Source: [Haemophilus] felis (GTDB taxonomy: Bacteria > Pseudomonadota > Gammaproteobacteria > Enterobacterales > Pasteurellaceae). Taken from it: 64,000 nucleotides of DNA. Made by a program: the position numbers and the translations under genes. The DNA lies in contig MUYB01000026.1 of NCBI GenBank assembly GCA_002015125.1, positions 62,001 through 126,000 of the forward strand, read 5' to 3'. A model generated the notes under the pieces. That model was given only the letters and a program-made list of their open reading frames with translations, made no database searches and had not been told where the DNA came from. This document shows positions 56,401-63,776 of this stretch, one piece after another; position 1 is the stretch's first letter, and each line of letters begins with the position of its first letter.

Positions 56401-56403
56401 TTT
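56395..56403. repeat. 9-bp direct repeat, left end of insert
   Basis: CTACTATTT (plus sense), matching 54822-54830. It spans the dehydratase stop codon and the edge of the decamer tract. Confidence 0.6.
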
Positions 56404-56844
56404 AGGACTAAACACATTCAACGCCCCTTCTAGCAGAACTTGCTCGGTGACGCTATCGATAAGTTGGCTGTCGAATACGCCAAAACCTGTGGCATCTTGA
56501 ATTGACATTTTGATCTGAATACGAAGTTGAGTGCCAATGGCAATCTGTTCACTGTGAATATGTAATTTGCGGGTGCCGAGCAGATAGCCTAAACGGATGG
56601 GTTCACCAGCAAGGGTTGCTATACAACCCGCCCAAGCCGCAACGCCTTGTGCCATAATTTCAATGCCAGCAAAGGTGGCAAGTTTGCCGTTTTTAATTAA
56701 CGGATTATCTGCGCGGATTTGGGTTTCTGCGGTTAAAAAATCATCGCCAAATTCGGTGATGCGGTCGAGCAATACCATATCGCCACTGTGTGGTACCAAT
56801 GTAGCGACGTGATGGATCGGGCAAGTGAGATCTATCTTGGTCAT
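56398..56844 (-). CDS. apeP: 3-hydroxyacyl-ACP dehydratase (ApeP-like hotdog)
   Basis: 148 residues. Single hotdog domain: HHVATLVPHSGDMVLLDRI near the N-terminus and KLATFAGIEIMAQGVAAWAG along the central helix, the ApeP pattern. Works with the fused ApeI domain to make the all-trans polyene. The start overlaps the ketosynthase stop by 4 nt (ATGA). Its stop codon is the edge of the decamer array. Confidence 0.87.
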   Translation of the reverse strand: MTKIDLTCPIHHVATLVPHSGDMVLLDRITEFGDDFLTAETQIRADNPLIKNGKLATFAGIEIMAQGVAAWAGCIATLAGEPIRLGYLLGTRKLHIHSEQIAIGTQLRIQIKMSIQDATGFGVFDSQLIDSVTEQVLLEGALNVFSPK

Positions 56845-58061
56845 TCCACTTCTCCTAGAATCAATACGCTGTTATTGCCGCCAAAGGCAAAAGAACTGCT
56901 CGCGCCAATGCGTCTGCCAGCTTGCCAGCGACTGCGTTCATCGGTGAGATGAATGGTTGCTAAATCAGGATCCGCTTGTTTGTCCCATAACTGGGGCGGT
57001 AGCAGGCCATTAGGGTTGTGTTGCCGGCTGATGACCGCCCAAAGGATAGCGGCTTCTACCGCCCCCGCCGCACCTAAAGTGTGTCCTGTGTAAGATTTGG
57101 TGGTGGTGCAAGGGGTTTGATGACCAAAAATTTTTGCCACGGCTAAACTTTCCATGTGATCGTTATGGCGAGTGCCTGTGCCGTGTAGATTGATCCAGCC
57201 AATATCTTGTGCCGATTGTTGAGAATGAGCCAACGCATTAGCAAACGCAGCAATCGCCCCTTCCCCTTCAGGATGTGGCGAAGACATATGGTATGCGTCG
57301 CTACTTGAACCATAGCCCAACAACCCAATGCGCTGATCGTCTAATGGCTCTCGGCTCATCATGAAAACCGCCGAACCTTCGCCAATGTTGATCCCGTCAC
57401 GATTCGCAGAAAACGGGTTACAACGCTGTTCAGACAGCACGGAGAGCGAACCAAAACCGCTGATGGTCAATGGCGACAGCGTATCCACGCCCCCACAAAT
57501 CACCGCATCGCATAAACCACTTTGCAGCAGGCGAGCAGCACTAATTAATGCCCTTGCCCCTGAAGTGCAAGCGGTGGAAATGCCGTAAGTCAGTCCTTGC
57601 AAGCCGTACACTTCTGCCACAAAATCTGCTGGGGCGGAGAAGAATTGCTGTTGTTGTTTGAAGTCTGCCTTCGACCAATCTTGATGTGCTGCCCCTTGTT
57701 TAAACACAGGAATATTTTCGTCCACACCCGTAGTTGAAGTGCCAATTACTACCGCAATCCGCTGCCGCCCAAAGCGATCAATGGCTTGTGCAATTTGCGT
57801 CTCGATTTGTGCCAAACTATGCCACAAAAGTTGGTTATTGCGACTGCGATGAACATCCGCTAAATCCGCAGGAAACGCACGCAACGACAGGCTTACTTCG
57901 CCAAAAAAACGGGCTTTACCCTGAATGTGCAAGGAAGAGAAAGGCTTGTCCGACAAACGCAAAGGTGATACATCACCTGCGAGCAAGGTCTGTAAATGGG
58001 GTTGAACGCCGTCGCCTAAACTACTGACGAGTGCAGGTTGAGTTAAATAGAGTGGTTGCAT
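56841..58061 (-). CDS. apeO: Beta-ketoacyl-ACP synthase (ApeO-like)
   Basis: 406 residues. Cys in YGISTACTSGARALIS, His in NLHGTGTRHNDHMES, Lys/His in TTKSYTGHTLGAAGAVEA, all intact. In aryl polyene systems this ketosynthase pairs with the CLF (ApeC-like, 41851-42600) to elongate. It follows the lipoprotein gene by 3 nt and leads the O-P-Q-R run. Confidence 0.9.
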   Translation of the reverse strand: MQPLYLTQPALVSSLGDGVQPHLQTLLAGDVSPLRLSDKPFSSLHIQGKARFFGEVSLSLRAFPADLADVHRSRNNQLLWHSLAQIETQIAQAIDRFGRQRIAVVIGTSTTGVDENIPVFKQGAAHQDWSKADFKQQQQFFSAPADFVAEVYGLQGLTYGISTACTSGARALISAARLLQSGLCDAVICGGVDTLSPLTISGFGSLSVLSEQRCNPFSANRDGINIGEGSAVFMMSREPLDDQRIGLLGYGSSSDAYHMSSPHPEGEGAIAAFANALAHSQQSAQDIGWINLHGTGTRHNDHMESLAVAKIFGHQTPCTTTKSYTGHTLGAAGAVEAAILWAVISRQHNPNGLLPPQLWDKQADPDLATIHLTDERSRWQAGRRIGASSSFAFGGNNSVLILGEVE

Positions 58062-58064
58062 AAC

Positions 58065-58511
58065 TTATTGTTTAATTTCAGAAATTGACCAACGAGACTG
58101 ATCATTAAGTGTAATGGTTGCCCCGTTTAAGTGTGGGGTAATTTGCCACATTTTGTTGCTTTCGCTTAATTCAAACGGCGGATTATTGGGATTTAAGTAG
58201 GTGGCAATGGCGGAAAACAGCCGTTGAGCTTGAGAATTGGGCATCACAAAGCCATCATTTTGCCAGCCGTTTTGACTCAGTTGTAAGCGAGCAATTGGTG
58301 AGCCGAGCGGATCGGTTTGCACCCAACGCCAATAATCAGGCAAAAATTGCACCGCCAACAAACTTTTCTCATTTTTTGGGGTAAGTTGCTCCACCGCAAA
58401 CAAACGGCTCTCCACGGGGTGTGGTGGTAATCTTTTTACTCTTAGATTACTACAACTAACTAAATTGCATACTCCAACAAACAGCACAATGAGAAATTTT
58501 ACTTTTTTCAT
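58065..58511 (-). CDS. DUF3261 lipoprotein of APE clusters
   Basis: 148 residues. Signal peptide with lipobox VSC near 20 (FLIVLFVGVCNLVSCSNLRV). The body (FLPDYWRWVQTDPLGSPIAR) matches DUF3261, a regular APE cluster component presumed to help move or anchor the product at the outer membrane. First gene of the minus-strand arm, with a promoter 50-80 nt upstream. Confidence 0.82.
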   Translation of the reverse strand: MKKVKFLIVLFVGVCNLVSCSNLRVKRLPPHPVESRLFAVEQLTPKNEKSLLAVQFLPDYWRWVQTDPLGSPIARLQLSQNGWQNDGFVMPNSQAQRLFSAIATYLNPNNPPFELSESNKMWQITPHLNGATITLNDQSRWSISEIKQ

Positions 58512-58559
58512 TACAAAACTTGAACGTCATCATTTGTACGACATTTTTTCACAGTTTTC

Positions 58560-58588
58560 ATTATTGAACAAGGTTAAAATCAATACAA
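58560..58588 (-). promoter_or_regulatory. Promoter of the minus-strand pigment operon
   Basis: Minus-strand TTGTAT (58583-58588), 17-bp spacer, AATAAT (58560-58565). The leader to the lipoprotein start is about 45 nt. Confidence 0.55.
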
Positions 58589-58659
58589 TTTAGTTAATGT
58601 AACATTATTAATAAACATACGATTTACAATAAACAATCTATTATATTAACAGTAATAAA

Positions 58660-58685
58660 TAAGGCGTTTATAAAATAACGCCTTA
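58660..58685 (-). terminator. Terminator of the 58691-59212 lipoprotein gene
   Basis: TAAGGCGTT and AACGCCTTA form a 9-bp stem just past the stop codon, followed on the minus strand by TTATTTATT. Confidence 0.7.
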
Positions 58686-58690
58686 GAATA

Positions 58691-59212
58691 CTATTTTCGT
58701 AAAATTAAATTCAATTCTTGAACAAATTGGTTGGTGTTTTTTGCCACATTTATAACACGAGCTCTCGTATGTCTATCCGCACCTGCGAAATACCATTTAT
58801 CAGATCCAGCTTCCGTATAAACTGATTTTTCAAAGATAGTTTTTCCTGTTGAAGTTTTGACTACATAATTAATTTTAAGTTTTCCATTAAATCTACCAAA
58901 ACTCATTGCAGGCTGACTTGCCATTTCAATATAAGCATCAATATGGTATGGATTTTTATTGTTCTTGGTAAAAATATTTGCACTATCTATTGCCATAACC
59001 AGGGTGTCTTGCACTAACTTGGTAACGCCTATTGCTGTAGGTTGTCTTTCAACTCTTGGATTCATTGTTACGGTAAGAATATAATCGCTTTTAACTGCAG
59101 GAGCTGCATAGGTTCTTTGTTTTAATAAACTCGGATCTGGTTTTAATGCTATACAGCCAGTTAAAATTAGAGAAAATAGTAAAAGTGTTATAGAAGAAAA
59201 CAATTTTTTCAT
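58691..59212 (-). CDS. Lipoprotein of unknown function
   Basis: 173 residues. Signal peptide and lipobox LTGC near 20 (LLLFSLILTGCIALKPD). The mature part is a beta-rich periplasmic protein (LTVTMNPRVERQPTAIGV; LKINYVVKTSTGKTIFEKSV) that I do not recognise. It has its own terminator and lies divergent to the XRE regulator, so it may be a separately controlled gene between the two pigment arms. Confidence 0.75.
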   Translation of the reverse strand: MKKLFSSITLLLFSLILTGCIALKPDPSLLKQRTYAAPAVKSDYILTVTMNPRVERQPTAIGVTKLVQDTLVMAIDSANIFTKNNKNPYHIDAYIEMASQPAMSFGRFNGKLKINYVVKTSTGKTIFEKSVYTEAGSDKWYFAGADRHTRARVINVAKNTNQFVQELNLILRK

Positions 59213-59311
59213 AGATAAAACCTTATAAGTGTGTGAAAATATTCAAGCGTTTTAATGAGTTAAAACGTTCAAGATAATATCTATTTTGCAGATGCTGTCT
59301 ATTATCTAACA

Positions 59312-59326
59312 AGACAATAATTGTCT
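59312..59326. promoter_or_regulatory. Candidate operator for the XRE regulator
   Basis: AGACAAT-A-ATTGTCT is a perfect 7-bp inverted repeat 37 nt before the XRE start. A wider pair GATAATA (59273) and TATTATC (59300) lies just upstream, in the divergent promoter region. Confidence 0.55.
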
Positions 59327-59363
59327 AAAACATCTTAAAATAACACTATAAGTGGAGAGAAAA

Positions 59364-59765
59364 ATGAGTACACACGACAATATCCGATTGATGAGAGAAA
59401 AGCATAAATGGTCGCAAGAAGAGATGGCGGAAAAGCTCAATATGTCGCCGAGTGGTTACTCAAAAATCGAACGTGGTGAAACCAAACTCTACTTAGATAA
59501 ATTGCAACAGATTGCTCAAATTTTTAATATTGATATTTCTGAACTCGTTAACTCCAACGAAAAAAATATTTGTTTTTTAATCGGTGAAAATAGTCATCTA
59601 AATTCAAATTTTTATGCAAATGATGAAGCCCTAGCATTAGAAAACGAAAAACTCAAGCTCTCCCTTTCTTATAAAGATCAAATTATTGCTGAAAAAGACG
59701 CACAAATTGCTTCTCTCAAAGAGATTATCACGTTACTCAAAACCCAATCCGTTACTGATGAATAA
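59364..59765 (+). CDS. XRE-family transcriptional regulator with coiled coil
   Basis: 133 residues from the ATG at 59364 with GGAGAG upstream; a GTG four codons earlier is possible. HTH_3 domain about 4-60 (IRLMREKHKWSQEEMAEKLN, then MSPSGYSKIERGETK). Residues 85-133 form a coiled coil (LENEKLKLSLSYKDQIIAEK). It overlaps the AMP-ligase start by 8 nt, so it heads the plus-strand arm and is a good candidate for its regulator. Confidence 0.88.
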   Translation: MSTHDNIRLMREKHKWSQEEMAEKLNMSPSGYSKIERGETKLYLDKLQQIAQIFNIDISELVNSNEKNICFLIGENSHLNSNFYANDEALALENEKLKLSLSYKDQIIAEKDAQIASLKEIITLLKTQSVTDE

Positions 59766-61014
59766 TCTTGCGTTAACTGACCGCACTTTGCAAATCCACC
59801 ATCAACTATTGCAAGACAAAGTGCAAGCGGTGGGATTGTATTTGGAAGATGCCAGCCAGTTTGCTTGCGTGCTATTAGCCTGTTTACGGGCTAAGATCAA
59901 AGTGCTGTTACCACCGAATTTGTTGGCGGAAAACCGCCAGTGGCTGGTGGAAAATTCTGCTCTGCTCTTTGATGAAGAATGCTTTGCAAACTTCGGTATT
60001 ACAATTCCTGCCGAAAAAACAGCCCTCGTTGCAGAGATGGAAAATGAAACGGAAATCTGGCTGAAAACCTCAGGCAGCAGTGGGCAGGCAAAAATCATCA
60101 AAAAAACCGCTCGCCAAATGTGGCTAGAAGCTGAAGCCTTGGCACAGGCATTGCCTTTTTCTCCGAATGAAGATATTCAAGTGATTGGTAGCGTGAGCGT
60201 GCAGCACCTTTATGGCTTAACCTTTCGCATTTTTCTACCGCTCTTTATGGGCTGGAAGTTAGGCAAAAAGCAATTGCATTATCCTGAATATCTGATCGCC
60301 GAAAGCAAACATCACCGTACTTTATGGATTAGCAGCCCCGCCTTATTGAGCAATCTCAATTTGGCAAGTTTGGACGATCATTTGCAGATTGCGGGCATTA
60401 TTTCCTCGGGTGGTGCCTTGCCTGAAGCGAATGCTGCCGCACTTCGTCAGAAATTGCCGTGTCCGTTGGTAGAAATTTATGGCAGTACCGAAACAGGTGT
60501 GATCGCCCATCGCCAGCAGGCAGGTTTGTGGCAGCCGATGCCAAACAGCCAGATCGGGTTGAATGAACAAGGGGCATTATGGGTGGAAAGCCCGTGGATT
60601 GCCGCTCGTGAGCAAACTGCCGATGCGGTGAATTTATACGCGGAAGGTTTTGAGTTGCTCGGGCGAATCGATCGCATTGTGAAATTGGGTGACAAACGGC
60701 TGTCGCTGGTACGTTTAGAGCAAGATTTGCTTCAACATTCGGCGGTGCAGGATTGCTACATTGCCCTACACCCCGATCATCAACGCCCTGTGGCGTGGAT
60801 AGCGTTAAGTTCGCACGGCATTGAGCGCTTTCAACAGCAGGGGCGCAAAGCCTTGATTGCCGAGCTTCGCCAACATTTGAGCCAAAGCCAAGAGAAATTC
60901 GCCCTGCCTCGCTACTGGCGGTTTAGTGTGAAGCTCCCTCGCAATAGCCAATCGAAAATCCGCCGAGTCGATTTTGAACAGATCTGCCGTCAGCCTGAAG
61001 ATGAGATAATTTAA
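59758..61014 (+). CDS. AMP-ligase, stand-alone paralogue
   Basis: 418 residues from the ATG at 59758. Clearly homologous to the N-terminal part of the fusion at 38908-40584: LKTSGSSGQAKIIKKTARQM, EIYGSTETGVIAHRQ and LGRIDRIVKLGDKRLSLV recur at matching positions, but it lacks the hotdog domain. Probably activates a different starter, such as a hydroxycinnamic acid. The GT2 gene follows with no gap. Haemophilus-type uptake word near its start (59781). Confidence 0.88.
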   Translation: MNNLALTDRTLQIHHQLLQDKVQAVGLYLEDASQFACVLLACLRAKIKVLLPPNLLAENRQWLVENSALLFDEECFANFGITIPAEKTALVAEMENETEIWLKTSGSSGQAKIIKKTARQMWLEAEALAQALPFSPNEDIQVIGSVSVQHLYGLTFRIFLPLFMGWKLGKKQLHYPEYLIAESKHHRTLWISSPALLSNLNLASLDDHLQIAGIISSGGALPEANAAALRQKLPCPLVEIYGSTETGVIAHRQQAGLWQPMPNSQIGLNEQGALWVESPWIAAREQTADAVNLYAEGFELLGRIDRIVKLGDKRLSLVRLEQDLLQHSAVQDCYIALHPDHQRPVAWIALSSHGIERFQQQGRKALIAELRQHLSQSQEKFALPRYWRFSVKLPRNSQSKIRRVDFEQICRQPEDEII

Positions 61015-61737
61015 ATGAAGACGATAAACCCGATTGCGATCATTCCGCATTACAACCATTCTAGCACCGTCGGCAAAGTTGCCGAACAGCTCAACCAATT
61101 TGGGCTGCCTGTGTTGATTGTGGATGACGGTTCAAGCCCTGAGCACCAGCACGTTTTGCAAAAAATGGCACAAACTGACCGCGTGCAAATTTATTTTCGC
61201 CCACAAAATGGCGGCAAAGGGGCGGCGATGAAAAGCGGTTTTCAATGGGCGTTTGAGCGTGGCTTCAGCCACGCCGTGCAGGTGGATGCGGATGGTCAAC
61301 ACAACCTCATTGATGTACAGAAAATGCTAGAACAAGCGGAAAAATTCTCCAATGCAATGATTTGTGGCAAGCCAATTTATGGCGAAGATGCCCCGAAAGC
61401 CCGTTTGTATGGACGAAAAATCACCGATTTTTGGAATGCGATCAACACCTTATCTTTTGAGATTAAAGACGGAATGTGCGGTTTTCGGATCTACCCGCTG
61501 GCAGCCATTATGCCGATTTTGCAACAAGAGAGAATCGGCGATCGAATGGATTTCGACACCGAAATTCTTGTGCATAGCCATTGGCGAAAAATCCCATTTA
61601 TCTGGATCGACACCCCCGTGCGTTACGCCCAAGACGGCATCTCCCATTTTCGTGGCTGGGCAGATAACTGGCTAATCAGCAAAATGCACGCACGGTTATT
61701 TTTGGGAATGTTGAAGCGGTTAGTGAAACGAATCTAA
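61015..61737 (+). CDS. Family 2 glycosyltransferase of APE clusters
   Basis: 240 residues. GT-A fold: IPHYNHSSTVGKVAEQL, VDDGSS, NGGKGAAMKSGFQWAF and the DXD motif VDADGQ. No C-terminal membrane segments. APE clusters carry such an enzyme beside the LpxL-type acyltransferase, thought to build the glycolipid anchor. Start abuts the AMP-ligase stop. Confidence 0.88.
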   Translation: MKTINPIAIIPHYNHSSTVGKVAEQLNQFGLPVLIVDDGSSPEHQHVLQKMAQTDRVQIYFRPQNGGKGAAMKSGFQWAFERGFSHAVQVDADGQHNLIDVQKMLEQAEKFSNAMICGKPIYGEDAPKARLYGRKITDFWNAINTLSFEIKDGMCGFRIYPLAAIMPILQQERIGDRMDFDTEILVHSHWRKIPFIWIDTPVRYAQDGISHFRGWADNWLISKMHARLFLGMLKRLVKRI

Positions 61738-61808
61738 ATTTGCGTGCGTTTTACATTTGTTTTACAATCGCTCGTAATTTTATTCTCTTGCCAAAACACG
61801 AGGTAAAA

Positions 61809-62057
61809 ATGGCAAATTTAAATATTCGGATTGATGATAATATCAAACAGCAAGCCTTTCTCGCCTTTGATAATCTTGGACTTACGCCTTCGGATGCCAT
61901 TCGTGCGTTTTTAAGCTATGTTGCAGAAACAGGCAAAATGCCTATTCAACAAATTATCGTCTCTGATGAAGATGCTGAACTTTACACCCTCATCAAAAAG
62001 CGTTTGAATGAACCCGAAAAAATCAAAAATACGACGCTTGATGAACTTTTTTCATAA
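61809..62057 (+). CDS. RelB/DinJ-type antitoxin
   Basis: 82 residues from the ATG at 61809 with GAGGT upstream; an in-frame ATG at 61740 would add a meaningless leader. Ribbon-helix-helix MANLNIRIDDNIKQQAFLAF, then LGLTPSDAIRAFLSYV, is the RelB/DinJ pattern. Confidence 0.9.
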   Translation: MANLNIRIDDNIKQQAFLAFDNLGLTPSDAIRAFLSYVAETGKMPIQQIIVSDEDAELYTLIKKRLNEPEKIKNTTLDELFS

Positions 62058-62066
62058 GAAGATACT

Positions 62067-62357
62067 ATGGCTTACTCAATTAAGGTTCACGATGATTTTG
62101 TTGTTGAATTAGCAAAACTCGATCATTCAATCAAACAACAATTGCGGAAAAAGTTAGAAAAAGTCGTAGAAAATCCGCATATTCCTAAAAATCGATTAAG
62201 TGGCAATTTACATAATTGCTACAAAATCAAATTAAAAAAAGCAGGCGTACGTTTGGTTTATCAAGTCAATGATAACGAAATTTACATTTTATTGCTTACC
62301 GTAGGCAAACGGGCAGATAATCAAGTTTATGATACCGCCCAACAACGAATTGAATAA
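62067..62357 (+). CDS. RelE/YafQ-type mRNA-interferase toxin
   Basis: 96 residues. KVHDDFVVELAKLDHSIKQQ, then LSGNLHNCYKIKLKKAGVRLVYQV and ILLLTVGKRADNQVYDTA, the ParE/RelE superfamily with the RelE-style Arg in GVRLVY and GKR. Cleaves mRNA on the ribosome in this family. 9 nt after its antitoxin. With it, it interrupts the pigment arm between GT2 and acyltransferase. Confidence 0.9.
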   Translation: MAYSIKVHDDFVVELAKLDHSIKQQLRKKLEKVVENPHIPKNRLSGNLHNCYKIKLKKAGVRLVYQVNDNEIYILLLTVGKRADNQVYDTAQQRIE

Positions 62358-62364
62358 GCTTAAA

Positions 62365-63282
62365 ATGAACAACAAACACTGGGCAAATCAGCAAGAGCGT
62401 GGCACGCAGATTTTTCTGACACTCACTCGTTTCATTGTGAAATACGCCCCACTTTTCATTATTCGGTTGGTGACGTTTTTGGTAGTGAGCTACTTTTTTG
62501 CTACCGACAAAAAACGCCGTGCCGATATTGCAAATTATCAGCAAAAACTGACCGCTTGCTTTCATGAAGTGCAATTGCCGAAGTGGTCGGTTTTCCGTCA
62601 ATTTCTTGCCTTTGGCGAGGCGATCGCCGATCGTTTTGGCGTGTGGCAGCGGAAAATTCGCTATCAAGATCTGATCGTAGACGATGCGGATAATCTGTAT
62701 GCGGATATGGACAGCGGTGGGCGAGGGCAGATTTTGGTCTGCTCCCATTTTGGCAATATCGAAATTTGCCGTGCGTTGGTCGACAGCGGACATCACCCCA
62801 ATTTTAAACTCAATGTGCTGGTGCATAATCGCCACGCTGAAGCTTTTAATCAAGCTCTGGTGGAAGCAGGCGCTGATGAGTTGCCGTTAATTCAAGTGGA
62901 AGATCTCAATGCACAAAAAATGCTGGAATTAGCCGAACGTATTGAACGGGGCGAGTGGATTGCCATTGCCGCCGACCGTGTACCTGTTCGGGGTGATAAA
63001 ACCTACCCCGTTGATTTTCTCGGCGAAAAAGCAGCGTTTCCGCAAGGGGCGTGGCTGCTTGCCAGCCTGCTCAAAGCCCCAATCAACACCGTGTTTTGCC
63101 TTAAAGAGCAGGGAAAATACCGCTTGCAACTTCGCCGTTTCTGCGGTGTGATACAGGGCAGAAGTGCGGTGAGAAATCAGGAAATTCAGCACGCAATGCA
63201 ACAATATGCCGATTTACTTGCCAAAGAATGTGCAAAATCGCCCCTTTTATGGTTTAATTTTTACGATTTTTGGCATCAATAA
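62365..63282 (+). CDS. LpxL/HtrB-type acyltransferase of APE clusters
   Basis: 305 residues from the ATG at 62365, where MNNKHWANQQERGTQIF fits the family; an upstream in-frame ATG lies inside the toxin gene. One N-terminal membrane anchor (YAPLFIIRLVTFLVVSYFF) and the HX4E motif in CSHFGNIEICR near 140. It acylates a glycolipid in the inner membrane; in APE clusters the acceptor is probably the lipid head made by the GT2. 8 nt after the RelE-type gene. Confidence 0.87.
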   Translation: MNNKHWANQQERGTQIFLTLTRFIVKYAPLFIIRLVTFLVVSYFFATDKKRRADIANYQQKLTACFHEVQLPKWSVFRQFLAFGEAIADRFGVWQRKIRYQDLIVDDADNLYADMDSGGRGQILVCSHFGNIEICRALVDSGHHPNFKLNVLVHNRHAEAFNQALVEAGADELPLIQVEDLNAQKMLELAERIERGEWIAIAADRVPVRGDKTYPVDFLGEKAAFPQGAWLLASLLKAPINTVFCLKEQGKYRLQLRRFCGVIQGRSAVRNQEIQHAMQQYADLLAKECAKSPLLWFNFYDFWHQ

Positions 63283-63307
63283 CTTATCTTACGATTAAGG
63301 AAACATT

Positions 63308-63733
63308 ATGAAATTATCTAAAACACTCATTCTTGCAACGACGGCAGTCATTCTCACCGCTTGTGCTCCACGAAATACCGCTCACTATTTGTCTATTGAT
63401 GAAGCCTTAAAATCACTACAGGCAAAAGAAGTGCTAGATCCAAGTGTTAAACTCTATTTTGGCAAACCAGCACCAGGAAAAGTGCTAGTAAAAGGTGCGG
63501 TGACCAATCCAAAAACTAACGCTTTAAACAAAACCGATGAACAAGCCTGCCAATGGGCATTTTTATCGGCGGTGAAAAAATTCCAAGAGCGTGCGAAAAA
63601 AGAAGGGGCAACGAAAGTGGGTAACCTAGTCAGTTACTACAAGAAAAAAGAGTACAGCTCGACCAGCAAATACGAATGCCACGCTGGAAATAGTATTGCA
63701 GGCGTTGCATTAAAAGGCGACATCGTTAAATAA
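63308..63733 (+). CDS. Small lipoprotein of the cluster
   Basis: 141 residues. Signal peptide with lipobox LTAC near 19. The body (AVKKFQERAKKEGATKVGNL; EYECHAGNSIAGVALKGDI-like end) belongs to a family often mislabelled excinuclease ATPase subunit; no ATPase motifs are present. Frequently next to APE genes. Actinobacillus-type uptake word in the signal peptide (63356-63364). Confidence 0.75.
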   Translation: MKLSKTLILATTAVILTACAPRNTAHYLSIDEALKSLQAKEVLDPSVKLYFGKPAPGKVLVKGAVTNPKTNALNKTDEQACQWAFLSAVKKFQERAKKEGATKVGNLVSYYKKKEYSSTSKYECHAGNSIAGVALKGDIVK

Positions 63734-63748
63734 ATTAAACTCATTCAC

Positions 63749-63774
63749 AGGTGCGTAACAACGCACCTTTTCTT
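63749..63774 (+). terminator. Hairpin after the lipoprotein gene
   Basis: AGGTGCGT and ACGCACCT form an 8-bp stem with an AACA loop, followed by TTTTCTT. The thioesterase start is only 3 nt further, so termination is probably partial. Confidence 0.6.
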
Positions 63775-63776
63775 AT

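Noticed and set aside
63308..63733. Excinuclease ATPase subunit label for the small lipoprotein
   Set aside because: No Walker or ABC motifs; it has a lipobox and only 141 residues.
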